Source: Flavobacterium sp. 1355 (GTDB lineage Bacteria; Bacteroidota; Bacteroidia; Flavobacteriales; Flavobacteriaceae). From it: DNA of 64,000 bases. The notes under the pieces are model-generated. The model was not told the origin of the DNA and did no database searches. It saw only the letters and a list, made by a program, of their open reading frames with translations. Of the stretch, positions 1 through 8,362 are shown one piece after another (the stretch's first letter is position 1; each line of letters starts with the position of its first letter). The translations under genes were made by a program, and so were the position numbers. The stretch covers positions 186,001 through 250,000 of the forward strand of contig NZ_JAFICC010000005.1 in assembly GCF_017833415.1 (NCBI RefSeq). Direction: 5' to 3'.

Positions 1-393
1 TTTTTTCTTACACAAAAATTATTGCCATTACTAAGAGCTTACGGAGGAATTGTAAATGTTTCTTCAGGACTAACCCGTTTTGCCACGCCGGGATTTGCAG
101 CTTATGCAGCACTAAAAGGAGCAATGGAGACATTGACAAAATATCAGGCAAAAGAACTCGGTGCAAGAAACATAAGAGTAAATGTTATTGCTCCGGGTGC
201 TATCGAAACCGATATTATGGGCGGTGCGGTACGTGACAATGTAGAAATGAACCAATACCTGGCTTCGCAAACTGCTCTTGGAAGAGTTGGACTACCCGAG
301 GACATTGGGGGAGTGGTAGCCTTTTTATGCAGTGATGCCGGCGGGTGGATTAATGCTCAGCGAATAGAAATTTCAGGAGGTTCAAATCTATAA
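1..393 (+). CDS. SDR family oxidoreductase, C-terminal part
   Basis: The reading frame is open from the first base, so this is the C-terminal half of a gene whose start lies left of the window. It shows the short-chain dehydrogenase/reductase catalytic block: the serine strand VNVSS, then Y-x-x-x-K (YAALK), then NVIAPGAIETD after the active site and a C-terminal G-G near SGGSNL. The family are NAD(P)H-dependent cytosolic oxidoreductases; the N-terminal Rossmann glycine motif is missing only because of the window edge. The substrate cannot be told. It is followed by a SnoaL-like gene and an AraC regulator in the same direction, a common arrangement for small redox loci. Confidence 0.9.
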   Translation, partial: FFLTQKLLPLLRAYGGIVNVSSGLTRFATPGFAAYAALKGAMETLTKYQAKELGARNIRVNVIAPGAIETDIMGGAVRDNVEMNQYLASQTALGRVGLPEDIGGVVAFLCSDAGGWINAQRIEISGGSNL

Positions 394-459
394 TTAGACT
401 TAAAAATAGTTGATCATAGTTGATAAGCTGAATGTTACATACAATTAGAAGAATATAAA

Positions 460-897
460 ATGGAAAAAGAAGATAAAGGAGTAGTCAAAGCTCTTTCGAA
501 ACAGGAAATAGATACCATTGAAAGGTTTTATGCAGCATGGAAACTTAAAAAGCCAGAAGTATTAGACGAAGTCTGCATGCCCGACTGGAAAGATATTCCG
601 CTCGCACCACATCAAGAAGATAACCCAAAAGGACTGCAGGCAATTATGAAATTTTTGTTCGAATTATGTCCTGATATAGAAATCGTAATTCATGAGATAT
701 TTGGCAGTCACGAGCGTGCAGCTGTAAGAGCCTCAATGCAATTTACGCATGTAAAGGAAATTATGGGAATCCCTCCAACGAATAAGAAAGTAACAATAGC
801 ACTGCATGAATTTCATTATATGCAAAATGGCAAACTTACCCATACCTGGCATTTAGAAGACTGGTTTGGTCTTTTGATGCAGAGCAAACAGGAATAA
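460..897 (+). CDS. SnoaL-like / ester cyclase family protein
   Basis: A 145-residue protein of the NTF2-like alpha+beta barrel type. An N-terminal helix (QEIDTIERFYAAW) is followed by a mid-region typical of ester cyclases (GLQAIMKFLFELCPDIEIVI) and a C-terminal strand pair ending HTWHLEDWFGLLMQ. SnoaL-like proteins are small cytosolic enzymes or binding proteins of very varied substrate, so no reaction can be assigned. The first ATG was used. It lies 66 bases after the upstream SDR and the two may share a transcript. Confidence 0.75.
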   Translation: MEKEDKGVVKALSKQEIDTIERFYAAWKLKKPEVLDEVCMPDWKDIPLAPHQEDNPKGLQAIMKFLFELCPDIEIVIHEIFGSHERAAVRASMQFTHVKEIMGIPPTNKKVTIALHEFHYMQNGKLTHTWHLEDWFGLLMQSKQE

Positions 898-979
898 AAA
901 ATCTAATTGGCATTCGTATAATAATTTTTTGAATATACTTTTAAAAGAATTCATCTGAATTGAGAGTGTCAAAAAAATG

Positions 980-987
980 TAAATTTG
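980..987 (+). promoter_or_regulatory. -7 element of the AraC gene
   Basis: TAAATTTG matches the Bacteroidota -7 consensus TAnnTTTG, with a TTG 17 bases upstream at 960-962. It lies only 5 bases before the ATG at 993. That argues that the ATG is the real start, on a very short or absent leader, and that the upstream TTG belongs to the promoter. Confidence 0.45.
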
Positions 988-992
988 TATCT

Positions 993-1904
993 ATGGAAGT
1001 AATTAGAATAAAAAGCATCACAGAGTATCATCGCTTTAGAGGGCTTCCTAAGCCGGAACATCCTTTAATAAGTCTGGTCGATTATGCACAGGTAAAATTC
1101 CCTGATGATGAAAAAACGACAAACATTGTGATGGATTTTTATTCTATTGCTTTAAAACGCGATATTGGAGCCAAACTCTATTATGGTCAGCAGGTTTACG
1201 ATTTTGACGAAGGTATAATGTCATTTATAGCACCGGGGCAGGTTTTGCGACTGGAGCAGGATCCTGATTCATTACATAAAGGCGCGGGGTATTTATTGCA
1301 AATTCACCCTGATTTTTTATGGAATTCATCACTGGCAAAAAATATTAAGAACTACACGTTTTTTGATTATTCAATTAATGAAGCACTATTTCTTTCTGAA
1401 AAAGAGGAAAATATCATTGTAAATATTTTTGAAAATATAAGAGAAGAATACCACATCAACATTGATAGATTTACGCAGGATTTAATAATTGCGCAGATAG
1501 AATTGCTGCTCAAATATTGCGACAGATATTACAATCGCCAATTTCTTACAAGAAAAATCAGCAGTCATCAAATACTATCAAAAGTTGAAGAATTTTTGAA
1601 TAATTATTTTGATGATAAAAACCGTGACGAAAGAAATCTTCTTTCTGTCCAGACTGTTGCTGATAATATGAATGTTTCTTCAGATTATTTAAGCAATTTA
1701 CTGAAGCTTCATACTGGTCAGAATACGCAGCAGCATATTCACAATAAGCTCATCGAAAAAGCCAAAGAAAAACTTTCTACTACTAGTTTGTCAATTAGTG
1801 AAATTGCGTATGAGCTGGGATTCGAACACCTTCAGAGCTTTAGTAAATTGTTCAAAAACAAAACAAACGAAACACCCTTAGAGTTTAGAGCTAAGTTTAA
1901 TTAA
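993..1904 (+). CDS. AraC family transcriptional regulator
   Basis: A 303-residue protein. An N-terminal ligand-binding/dimerisation region of about 190 residues is followed by a C-terminal double helix-turn-helix of AraC type: VQTVADNMNVSSDYLSNLL, then SISEIAYELGFEHLQSFSK and FKNKTNETPLEFR, the usual end of this domain. It probably controls nearby redox or SnoaL-like genes, but this is only inferred from position. The frame is open from a TTG at 960, but that TTG falls in the promoter, so the ATG at 993 was taken. Confidence 0.85.
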   Translation: MEVIRIKSITEYHRFRGLPKPEHPLISLVDYAQVKFPDDEKTTNIVMDFYSIALKRDIGAKLYYGQQVYDFDEGIMSFIAPGQVLRLEQDPDSLHKGAGYLLQIHPDFLWNSSLAKNIKNYTFFDYSINEALFLSEKEENIIVNIFENIREEYHINIDRFTQDLIIAQIELLLKYCDRYYNRQFLTRKISSHQILSKVEEFLNNYFDDKNRDERNLLSVQTVADNMNVSSDYLSNLLKLHTGQNTQQHIHNKLIEKAKEKLSTTSLSISEIAYELGFEHLQSFSKLFKNKTNETPLEFRAKFN

Positions 1905-1994
1905 TCGTTTTATTTAAGTTTTTAAAGTCTCTTTTTGCAGGGAGAAAATAAATGTAAAAAATCCAAAGTTACCTTGCCTGATTGCGTAATTGAA

Positions 1995-2028
1995 AAAAGG
2001 CGCCAATTGTCTTCAATTGGCGCCTTTT
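1995..2028 (+). terminator. Strong intrinsic terminator hairpin
   Basis: A perfect 15-bp stem, left arm 1995-2009 and right arm 2014-2028, with the loop TCTT. The arms carry GGCGCC and end in an A-run and a T-run, so it can work in both directions. It closes the AraC transcript. Confidence 0.75.
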
Positions 2029-2653
2029 GGCTGATTATATGTAGTTATCTGTCTTCTAGTGGCTTTAGTGATTTGGTTTGGATATCCTGTTGGTGATTGA
2101 TGAGAACTTTTAAAAACTGAATTGGTTTAAGGCAGTAAATTATTCTAGAGAAATTTGGTACAATAAAAAAGCAAGACATTAGGCTTTGGATTATAAAAAC
2201 AATTGAAAATTTTAAGAAGCTAAATAATTACAAGAAAAGGAGTAGAATAAAAAGGTTTGTTTTCATCTGTATTAATTTTAATTGTCCAAATATTCTCTCC
2301 CCTGTTAAATCAATCCAGCCCTTCTGGCCGTTTGGTAATTCGAAACGAGCAAAATTATCCAGAAATTTTTCTAGCTGAATTTCTCTGTGTCTGAATTAGA
2401 ATGAAAATAGACAGCCTGAATAGCAAGATTATCTTTTAATGCTATTTTTGATTGGCATCTACAAATTATATAAAAAAAATTAAAGTTATATTTATTTGTT
2501 CATTATTATATCTCTTTCATTTTAAATGAACATTCAAATATAGTAAACAGAACAACTTGGTCCTAAACGATTGTTTCATCATATAATTTTTACTAAAAGA
2601 AAAAAACTGGCTGCATAATCATTTTAGTATTTAAGAAAAACAATCTGAAAAAC
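2029..2653. other. Gene-free stretch
   Basis: About 620 bases between two terminators. No reading frame with a start and convincing protein features was found on either strand, and no tRNA-like fold or repeat shared with the rest of the window. It may be decayed sequence. Confidence 0.5.
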
Positions 2654-2685
2654 AAAAAAACTGCCCGAAATCACTTTTCGGACAG
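2654..2685 (-). terminator. Intrinsic terminator of the DUF2798 gene
   Basis: On the minus strand, CTGTCCGAAA and TTTCGGGCAG form a stem with one mismatch, followed by seven T. It lies 28 bases after the stop codon of the gene at 2714-2935. Confidence 0.75.
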
Positions 2686-2713
2686 CCTCTTAAAATGAAA
2701 AAGAAATTCCCAA

Positions 2714-2935
2714 TTACGCTCTAAAAATATAAAGCGTCAGTTTATTAGCCAAAGGGATAATGATCAGGGCACTAACATAAGCAATGGGCAGCATAATGAG
2801 CCAGGATTTAAAAAATGTAAAAATCCATCCTTCTTTTTCATATCCATTATTTAAAATGAGTACGCAAACTGCCATTATCAGTGTCATTGCTGTAACCACA
2901 AAAAGGGTATTGACATATTTAACAAAAAGCTTCAT
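2714..2935 (-). CDS. DUF2798 family small membrane protein
   Basis: A 73-residue protein with two membrane helices (about residues 4-28 and 43-67). The second contains WLIMLPIAYVSALIIIPLANKL, which resembles the DUF2798 family. Function unknown; inner membrane. It starts 19 bases after the stop of the minus-strand SnoaL-like gene and probably shares its transcript, which a terminator ends at 2654-2685. Confidence 0.7.
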   Translation of the reverse strand: MKLFVKYVNTLFVVTAMTLIMAVCVLILNNGYEKEGWIFTFFKSWLIMLPIAYVSALIIIPLANKLTLYIFRA

Positions 2936-2954
2936 GACTTTTAAAAGGAATCGG

Positions 2955-3722
2955 TTAGAATTTTCCGTTTATGTTCTTCTGATTCTCTAAAGATGGAATT
3001 TCTTCAATAACATCCCAATGCTCTATGATTTTATTATTTTCAATTCGGTACAAATCATAAAAAGCCGAATGTGTTTTTCCAACGTAACCTTCACTTAAAA
3101 CCAAAACAAAGTTTCCTTCTCCCAAAACTTTATGTACAGCAGTGTAAACTTGTGTTTTGCCATTATTTTCCCATTGTTTCAAAACACTAAAAAACTCCGA
3201 GACACCGTCTCCCATATCCGGATTATGCTGAATAAGGATGTCGCCGTGAAAATATTTTGAAGCTTCATTAAATTTTTTCCCTACCAAAACTTCTGAAACA
3301 AAAGATGAAGCTAGCTCTTTGTTAGCATCTGTCAAATGATGATCAATAGCTTTTGTTTTACCATCTGTCATTGTTCTTCCGCTCTTGTTTACTTTTTTAG
3401 GATTCGTCTGTAAATTATCCCAATGCTCTACACTCACACCATTTTCGAATCGGTGAATATCAAAAGCGACCGTTGGTTCAAATAAATAATAATCGACATG
3501 CACAAATCCGATATCGCCATCCTGAAAAGCCCTTACCACATTGGTGTAAACTTTTTCCATCGGCATTAAATCGTGCAGGGCCATAATTGCATCAAAACCG
3601 TCGGCTACATTAATATTGTGCTGTTTGTATGATTTAGGATTAATTAAGCCTATTTGTCCTAAAGTTTCGGTTTCGATACTGTTTTGAATTGCAGCAGCTT
3701 TTTCTCTGTTTGAAAGTTCCAT
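2955..3722 (-). CDS. Protein with two SnoaL-like (NTF2-fold) halves
   Basis: A 255-residue protein made of two similar halves. Each half has the signature of secreted or cytosolic SnoaL-like polyketide cyclase relatives: a GDGVSEFF-type helix, then HKVLGEGNFVLVLSEGY and RIENNKIIEHWDVIEEIP near the end, with the same VEHWDNLQ in the first half. H-W-D at the end of each half is typical of this family. No signal peptide. The reaction is unknown. It is divergent from a HxlR regulator, which probably controls it through the palindrome in the shared 160-base gap. Confidence 0.75.
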   Translation of the reverse strand: MELSNREKAAAIQNSIETETLGQIGLINPKSYKQHNINVADGFDAIMALHDLMPMEKVYTNVVRAFQDGDIGFVHVDYYLFEPTVAFDIHRFENGVSVEHWDNLQTNPKKVNKSGRTMTDGKTKAIDHHLTDANKELASSFVSEVLVGKKFNEASKYFHGDILIQHNPDMGDGVSEFFSVLKQWENNGKTQVYTAVHKVLGEGNFVLVLSEGYVGKTHSAFYDLYRIENNKIIEHWDVIEEIPSLENQKNINGKF

Positions 3723-3748
3723 TTTTTATATTATTAAAAATTATTCGG

Positions 3749-3779
3749 CAAAGTTATCTTGACCGTTGTAGTGATGCAA
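3749..3779 (-). promoter_or_regulatory. Promoter of the minus-strand SnoaL-like gene
   Basis: On the minus strand TAACTTTG (3749-3756) matches the Bacteroidota -7 element, and TTG (3777-3779) lies 20 bases upstream, close to the usual TTG-N19-TAnnTTTG spacing. The start codon at 3722 lies 26 bases downstream. Confidence 0.6.
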
Positions 3780-3781
3780 TA

Positions 3782-3818
3782 ATGGATAAAAGGTTCGTAT
3801 GGGGATAATATTATCCAT
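3782..3818. promoter_or_regulatory. Palindromic operator candidate for the HxlR regulator
   Basis: A perfect 14-base palindrome GGATAATATTATCC lies at 3803-3816. A wider inverted pair, ATGGATAA (3782-3789) and TTATCCAT (3811-3818), overlaps it. The site lies between the divergent SnoaL-like and HxlR genes and directly upstream of the minus-strand -33 element, where a dimeric repressor would be expected to bind. Confidence 0.5.
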
Positions 3819-3882
3819 ATAAGGTTATAGAGCCCGTATTGATTTATATGCTTATTTTTGTACCTATAAAAATATAGCTGCT

Positions 3883-4254
3883 ATGTACGAAAAAAAGATT
3901 CCAAAAGATTTTGACTGCGGAATGAGTATAACACTTGAAGTAATAGGAGGGAAGTGGAAACCCTGTCTTATCGATTCTATATCTAAAGGTGTAAGAAGAC
4001 CGAGTGAAATACACAGATGCCATCCTGATGCTACCAAACGTGTTTTGAATCTTCAGCTAAAAGAATTAGAAGATCATGGTGTGGTACGAAAAACCATATA
4101 CCCGGTACTGCCTCCTAAAGTTGAATATTTCCTGACTGATCTGGGTAAAACTTTATTACCATTAATTTCGCACATGGAAAAATGGGGCACTAATTATATG
4201 CCGATATTTAATGAACTACAGCAGCATAAAAGAGATTTACAAGAGGCAGTTTAA
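3883..4254 (+). CDS. HxlR family winged-helix regulator
   Basis: A 123-residue protein with the HxlR features. A Cys lies near the N-terminus (DFDCGMS), then GGKWKPCLIDSI, the recognition region RVLNLQLKELEDHGVVRKTIYP, and VEYFLTDLGKTLLPLI. Such regulators often sense thiol-reactive or electrophilic compounds through the N-terminal Cys and repress a divergent oxidoreductase-type gene. A -7 element TATTTTTG lies at 3853-3860. The divergent neighbour encodes a SnoaL-like protein. Confidence 0.9.
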   Translation: MYEKKIPKDFDCGMSITLEVIGGKWKPCLIDSISKGVRRPSEIHRCHPDATKRVLNLQLKELEDHGVVRKTIYPVLPPKVEYFLTDLGKTLLPLISHMEKWGTNYMPIFNELQQHKRDLQEAV

Positions 4255-4366
4255 ATTGTTAAGGAAAAATCGTCCATCATAAAGCGAAAAATCGCCATTC
4301 CGCAGACTCGATTATTCGGGATAAAATTGACCATGGAGCAAAACTTATATGTGGCAGGTAATTGCA

Positions 4367-4765
4367 TTAACCCACATTTTTTGCTTTCGATTTTTCTCGA
4401 TCTATAAGTTTCACAAAAATCGCAGCGCACAGTAAAAAATCAAGTATATAAAAAGTTACGACTAAAAAGTCAAATTTTTCTCTTGAATTAGTATCAAAAA
4501 TTGGAATTAGAAGTAAAGTGATAATACATAACATCGTCATCTTAATAATGCGGTTTAAATATTTTAAGTTCGCAATTCTTTGGTTTAAAACTCCAATTAT
4601 TAGAAATGCCATCAGCCATGCAGGTACATGCAACATTAAACCATAAAAATATCCATCTGTCAAAGTATTAGCACCAATTGGCTGATGGTATATTACCGCA
4701 AAAATAAAGTACAATGAGTATGATAAAAAGGCAGTGCTCAATGCAGATATTAAATATCTTCTCAT
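4367..4765 (-). CDS. Unknown membrane protein (last cassette of the array)
   Basis: A 132-residue protein with four hydrophobic stretches (about residues 7-27, 40-62, 74-90 and 100-120) and a basic C-terminus (DREKSKAKNVG), so an integral inner-membrane protein. I do not recognise the family. It is the lowest-coordinate gene of thirteen minus-strand genes separated by attC-like blocks. A short block lies just upstream of its start; no clear block is visible downstream, so the array may end here. Confidence 0.6.
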   Translation of the reverse strand: MRRYLISALSTAFLSYSLYFIFAVIYHQPIGANTLTDGYFYGLMLHVPAWLMAFLIIGVLNQRIANLKYLNRIIKMTMLCIITLLLIPIFDTNSREKFDFLVVTFYILDFLLCAAIFVKLIDREKSKAKNVG

Positions 4766-4790
4766 ATTTAAGTAGTATTAATTATTATTT

Positions 4791-4817
4791 AAATCGTTCA
4801 TAGTAGCTGTTATAAGC
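4791..4817 (-). repeat. Minimal attC-like block
   Basis: A reduced version of the array spacer: it keeps the GTAGCTGTTATAAGC end. The core GTTATAAGC (4809-4817) pairs 8 of 9 with GCTTATAAG (5181-5189) on the other side of the gene at 4838-5161. The long central body is missing. Confidence 0.5.
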
Positions 4818-4837
4818 AGTTTTTTTATTGTCATTAA

Positions 4838-5161
4838 TCAATTTTTTATAAACTTTCTTATAGTACCTTTTTTTAATTTATGCCTTAAATTTCCACATTC
4901 TATCTTAATCATTTCGTCATTATATTTTGTTTTTCCTAACTCAATGAGAAAACAACCTGTTTCGCCTGAAACTATTAAAGAATCGTTGTTCCAATAAGCT
5001 TCTGTAACATTACCAACAAACCCTTGGTGTCCATTGTGCAAAGAAATTGAAGAATACATTTCCAAGTATTCAATTTTAAACTCATCATTTATTTTCACTG
5101 AATTACTACACGAAACCAATGTTATTAAAGTAAATATTACTGAGTATTTTATGATTTTCAT
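4838..5161 (-). CDS. Unknown small lipoprotein
   Basis: A 107-residue protein with a lipoprotein signal (hydrophobic segment then LVSC|S, Cys at residue 18). The mature part is a short beta-rich domain of about 88 residues ending in a basic tail (KLKKGTIRKFIKN). I do not recognise the family. It is bounded by complementary cores at 4809-4817 and 5181-5189, so it is read as one gene cassette. Confidence 0.65.
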   Translation of the reverse strand: MKIIKYSVIFTLITLVSCSNSVKINDEFKIEYLEMYSSISLHNGHQGFVGNVTEAYWNNDSLIVSGETGCFLIELGKTKYNDEMIKIECGNLRHKLKKGTIRKFIKN

Positions 5162-5180
5162 TAGATAATGTCTTTAAATT

Positions 5181-5381
5181 GCTTATAAGGTTTTAGTACT
5201 ACAGTGGGGTAGGGAATAAATTACCCTTGAGACGGAGCCTCGAGGAATCAACTGATTAAAGTAAGCCCATCCTTCGGATTTGACACCCGAATGACAGCAA
5301 ACAGGCGAAGCAAATCATCCCAATACAAAACTAACTTTCCATTAAACCAATTGCCCAAATCTGTTGTAGTACATGTTATGC
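5181..5381 (-). repeat. attC-like block, type A
   Basis: Starts with GCTTATAAG and ends with GTTATGC. It carries the type-A landmarks shared with the other blocks: GTACTACAG near the left end, CCTTCGGATTTG, AGGCGAAGCAAATCATCCCAA in the middle, and CAAATCTGTTGTAGTAC near the right end. The two ends are imperfect reverse complements. Confidence 0.65.
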
Positions 5382-5406
5382 TGTTAATTTCCACGCTTAT
5401 TCGTAA

Positions 5407-5856
5407 TTAGTTTTGCTGTTGCTCGGATTCAATTAAATAATTTTTCTTTCTTTTTTTCCAATTGTAAATAGGCAGGAATATAAAAGTTAATAAAGCGGTC
5501 ATTACTGCGGCATATCCAAACCACTCTTTAATAAGTTCTTGCTTACCAAATTCTGTATAGTAATTTGCTGAACCAAAATCGTAAAAGAATTTAAAAACAG
5601 CTAGTCCAATAAGAAAAACTGGAAATCCTATTATTAATGACGGCATTACTTTAATGTCAATGCCAAAAACTAATTTGTAAGTAGTTATAAAAAACAGGAA
5701 AATAAGGAATATAAAAATGAGATTTGTATATATAGCCAAATAGCCAATAAAGTTTATCAACCATAAATTGAAGGAAAGGAGAAGTCCACAAATTAGCCCA
5801 TAAATAATTATGAATCCGTATATTCTTTTCAGCCTTATTTTGTTTTCGGATTTCAT
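5407..5856 (-). CDS. Unknown four-helix membrane protein
   Basis: A 149-residue protein with four predicted membrane helices (about residues 10-30, 32-58, 72-90 and 113-133) and a basic, Gln-rich C-terminus (KKRKKNYLIESEQQQN). Inner membrane; family not recognised. Flanked by attC-like blocks at 5181-5381 and 5911-6067. Its boundary cores are GTTATGC and GCATATAAC, complementary apart from a two-base insertion. Confidence 0.65.
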   Translation of the reverse strand: MKSENKIRLKRIYGFIIIYGLICGLLLSFNLWLINFIGYLAIYTNLIFIFLIFLFFITTYKLVFGIDIKVMPSLIIGFPVFLIGLAVFKFFYDFGSANYYTEFGKQELIKEWFGYAAVMTALLTFIFLPIYNWKKRKKNYLIESEQQQN

Positions 5857-5910
5857 ATTACAATAATTTAAAAGTTTTCTTGTGTTTAACTAAGGTAGTG
5901 TTGTATAATA

Positions 5911-6067
5911 GCATATAACGTTCTGGTACTAGCAGGTTTGGGATTATATTAAACCTATTCTTCGAATTTACCACGCGAACGAAGCGAACAAACGAAGTAA
6001 ATCATCCCAAATACAAAACCAACTTTTCATTAAGCCATTTGCCCAAATCCGTTGTAGGCTGTTGGGC
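5911..6067 (-). repeat. attC-like block, type A
   Basis: Runs from GCATATAAC (5911-5919) to GTTGGGC (6061-6067). The right end is an exact GTTRRRY core. Arms CTGGTACTAGCAGGTTTGGG and CCCAAATCCGTTGTAGGC are imperfect reverse complements. The middle contains the small repeat GCGAACGAAGCGAAC. Confidence 0.7.
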
Positions 6068-6079
6068 GACGTTTTTTTA

Positions 6080-6736
6080 TTAATTGTTTTTGATAAATCG
6101 AACATACATTCCATTTTCTGCTGTATGTGCAGAAACTTCACCCGTAACAGAATTATCTTCTGTCATTAAACCAATGAAATCATTACTGTTTTTACCTGCC
6201 TGTACTTTTGTACTCCAAAAGAAAACACAATAGTCTAATGGATAAAAATCCATTTCATTCACAGTACTTCTGTATCCGCCCGGAATTGCATTAAATCCAG
6301 AACTATTATCTCCATCCCATTCTTTAGATTTTAAATGCTGGCCGGCATTGTCGTAACCTCCTAAAGAAATAATTATTTCCTTCCATTCCTTAGATGTGGG
6401 AATATGGAATCCTTTAGGACATATTCCCCTTGGATCATTTACAGCAAATCCATTATAAATTTTTCCAATTTTTTTCTTGTTTTTTTGATTATTCTCGTGA
6501 TAGCACCACGCTGGTTTTTTTAATTTACCATACTTTCGCCATTCCTGCATTGTTTTTACCTCGGGTATTACATCACCATTTTTGAAACGACTTACATTTA
6601 AATTTTCACTTGAGATTAAATACTTGTCAATTTTAACTAAATTGTATTTATTTCCATCAATATCAACAGCTATATTGTTTTGAGATTGGTTAGGAAGAAA
6701 GAATAATAGAATGAATGATAAAAATACTTTGTGCAT
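6080..6736 (-). CDS. FISUMP domain secreted protein
   Basis: A 218-residue protein with an N-terminal signal peptide (to about residue 18). Its core matches the Fibrobacter succinogenes major paralogous (FISUMP) domain: GICPKGFHIPTSKEWKEI, then LGGYDNAGQHLKS, SGFNAIPGGYR and FWSTK, ending with a strand (GMYVRFIKNN). Such domains occur in secreted or surface proteins of Bacteroidota; their molecular role is not established. Perfectly complementary 10-base cores lie on each side (6061-6070 and 6785-6794), the clearest single cassette in the array. Confidence 0.85.
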   Translation of the reverse strand: MHKVFLSFILLFFLPNQSQNNIAVDIDGNKYNLVKIDKYLISSENLNVSRFKNGDVIPEVKTMQEWRKYGKLKKPAWCYHENNQKNKKKIGKIYNGFAVNDPRGICPKGFHIPTSKEWKEIIISLGGYDNAGQHLKSKEWDGDNSSGFNAIPGGYRSTVNEMDFYPLDYCVFFWSTKVQAGKNSNDFIGLMTEDNSVTGEVSAHTAENGMYVRFIKNN

Positions 6737-6784
6737 TTCTTTAATTATGTTTGGTTACTTGAATTCTCTTTGGTTTTGTAAAAT

Positions 6785-6902
6785 GTCGCCCAACTGATTT
6801 ATGCCAACCATAAAATGGCAACAATACGACTGCTTTTTAGTTGCCTTGCGCTTTTAGTATACTTAGCGAATATAAGAATAATATTAAATCTTTTGATTTA
6901 AT
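6785..6902 (-). repeat. attC-like block, type B
   Basis: Begins with GTCGCCCAAC, an exact RYYYAAC core, then GCCAACCATAAAATGGCAAC, TTTTTAGTTGCC and GCGAATATAAGAATAATATT. The same series recurs at 8363, 12643, 15997, 23748 and 33773, each time just upstream of a minus-strand gene. Confidence 0.6.
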
Positions 6903-7398
6903 GTCTTACAAAGGTGCTTGCAGTATCATTGATCTTCACATCGGGATTCGCCCAATAGTTATATCTATTATTGGAGAACCTTTCTTTTGCAACAGCGAAA
7001 AGAAAGCCTTTTTCTTTTGGTTTACAAGTGGGCAGAATTCCCTTAAGGCTTGGATGAATCCAAACATTAAAATTTTCGCTGGGAAGGTTTACTATTGCCA
7101 TTGTACTCTGACCTGTCTCATTTCTAGTTATTTCATCTTCTTTTAGCTGCTCATTGCCAAGTTTTCCAATTTCGAATTCCTTCCTTACCGGATTGTCCTT
7201 TTCGGGCGCTATGTTCGCAAAGGGATCATTTTCATCCTCATTGCTCTTTGGGTATCCATATCCGTTTGAGGCCCTTTTGAAGGGGCATTCTCTATTAGGT
7301 CTTTTTGGATGTCCTTGCCCGTTATGTCTTGGGGCCGCTTTGGGGTTCCTTTTAAGGGTTCTGCGGGTCATAGGGGCTGGGTGTTTTTGGCTGCGCAT
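6898..7398 (-). CDS. Unknown ORF of a repeated gene family (NLPSENFN family)
   Basis: A 166-residue frame on the minus strand. The N-terminal half is basic and low in complexity, and the first 40 residues may not be real coding sequence. The middle reads KEFEIGKLGNEQLKEDEI, then AIVNLPSENFNVWIHPS. Fragments with the same coding pattern lie at 13100-13210, 20810-20915 and 23915-24060, always next to array-type repeats. I do not know the family. It could be an old cassette gene or a gene of a mobile element of which mostly fragments survive. No signal peptide. Confidence 0.35.
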   Translation of the reverse strand: MRSQKHPAPMTRRTLKRNPKAAPRHNGQGHPKRPNRECPFKRASNGYGYPKSNEDENDPFANIAPEKDNPVRKEFEIGKLGNEQLKEDEITRNETGQSTMAIVNLPSENFNVWIHPSLKGILPTCKPKEKGFLFAVAKERFSNNRYNYWANPDVKINDTASTFVRH

Positions 7399-7489
7399 TT
7401 TGGGGCTTTGATCGGGTTTTGGGAATTACGGTGGTGCTTGTGGTAATTTTTGGTTGTATTTTTTTCGGTTTGATATTGTTTTTTTGGAG

Positions 7490-7609
7490 CTTTTTCCCGC
7501 TATCCGTTTCAATCTTTTGTGCCGAACCCCGGCACAAAAGGATTTCCACTGCACACGAGCGAAGCGAACTGGCGAAGCAATCGGGGCTAGGGAAGTAGCT
7601 GTTAGTGGC
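7490..7609 (-). repeat. attC-like block, type T
   Basis: Contains GGAGCTTTTTCCCGCTATCC, a hairpin TTTTGTGCCG/CGGCACAAAA, and TCGGGGCTAGGGAAGTAGCT before the core GTTAGTGGC (7601-7609). A close copy lies at 8598-8709. The stop codon of the next gene falls inside the core. Confidence 0.5.
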
Positions 7610-8342
7610 AGTTACATTTCTTAAAGTCTGTTATTTTCAATGTTATTGGTGTTTCATATCTCTCATTACTAATGTCCGCCGTAAAAGATTTTTTGGGTTT
7701 CAAAATAATTGTGCTGTCTGTCAAACCAATTGTGTCCATTAAAGTATAGATGTCTTCATAGAATTGAAGTTTGTAATTTACCGAACTGCAAATGTTATTT
7801 TTTTTGTCCTTGTATTCTATTACAGCTTTTGTTCCACCGCTTACCGTTTCTATTTGATAATAAATGTCGATTTTGAAAGAAGTGGTTTCTTTTGATTTGA
7901 AATGAATTTTAATTTCTGTGTCAAATTCTGCTATTAGTTTTTCTGTCTGATTTACTACTTCCAAATTTGAACCTGAACTTATTTGCTTTAGTACTTTAAA
8001 GGTTACTGATTTTATGAAATTATTTTTTTCGCTGTCAGAAAGTGAGTTTAAATTTTCAGAGCTAATACCAAAGTCAATATATTTAATTCGCTTATCAATA
8101 TTTCTATTTGAAACTATAATTTCGCCTTCTTTCAAGATAGTCGTTAAGTTGATATAAATATGGTCAAATTCTCCATAAGTAAATTTTAACTCGTTTAATT
8201 TTCGAGCAATTCTCTGTCCAATATAGTTTGTGTCTTTTGTGGGAATAAAAATTTCACCCAATTCATTAGGTAAACTTTGTCCTGCGATATTTTGTTTTTC
8301 ACTTTCGTAAAATCGTATGTCTTTTAATATTCTGTCAGTCAT
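7602..8342 (-). CDS. Unknown cytosolic protein
   Basis: A 246-residue protein without signal peptide or membrane segment. The central part is beta-rich (IKIHFKSKETTSFKIDIYYQ) and the C-terminus carries a Cys-x-Cys-His end (KKCNCH). Family not recognised. The stop codon lies within the core GTTAGTGGC. The matching core GCCAGTAAC (8363-8371) lies 21 bases upstream of the start and pairs 8 of 9, so the cassette is almost all coding. Confidence 0.65.
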   Translation of the reverse strand: MTDRILKDIRFYESEKQNIAGQSLPNELGEIFIPTKDTNYIGQRIARKLNELKFTYGEFDHIYINLTTILKEGEIIVSNRNIDKRIKYIDFGISSENLNSLSDSEKNNFIKSVTFKVLKQISSGSNLEVVNQTEKLIAEFDTEIKIHFKSKETTSFKIDIYYQIETVSGGTKAVIEYKDKKNNICSSVNYKLQFYEDIYTLMDTIGLTDSTIILKPKKSFTADISNERYETPITLKITDFKKCNCH

Positions 8343-8362
8343 TCTCTAGGTGTGGATTAATT

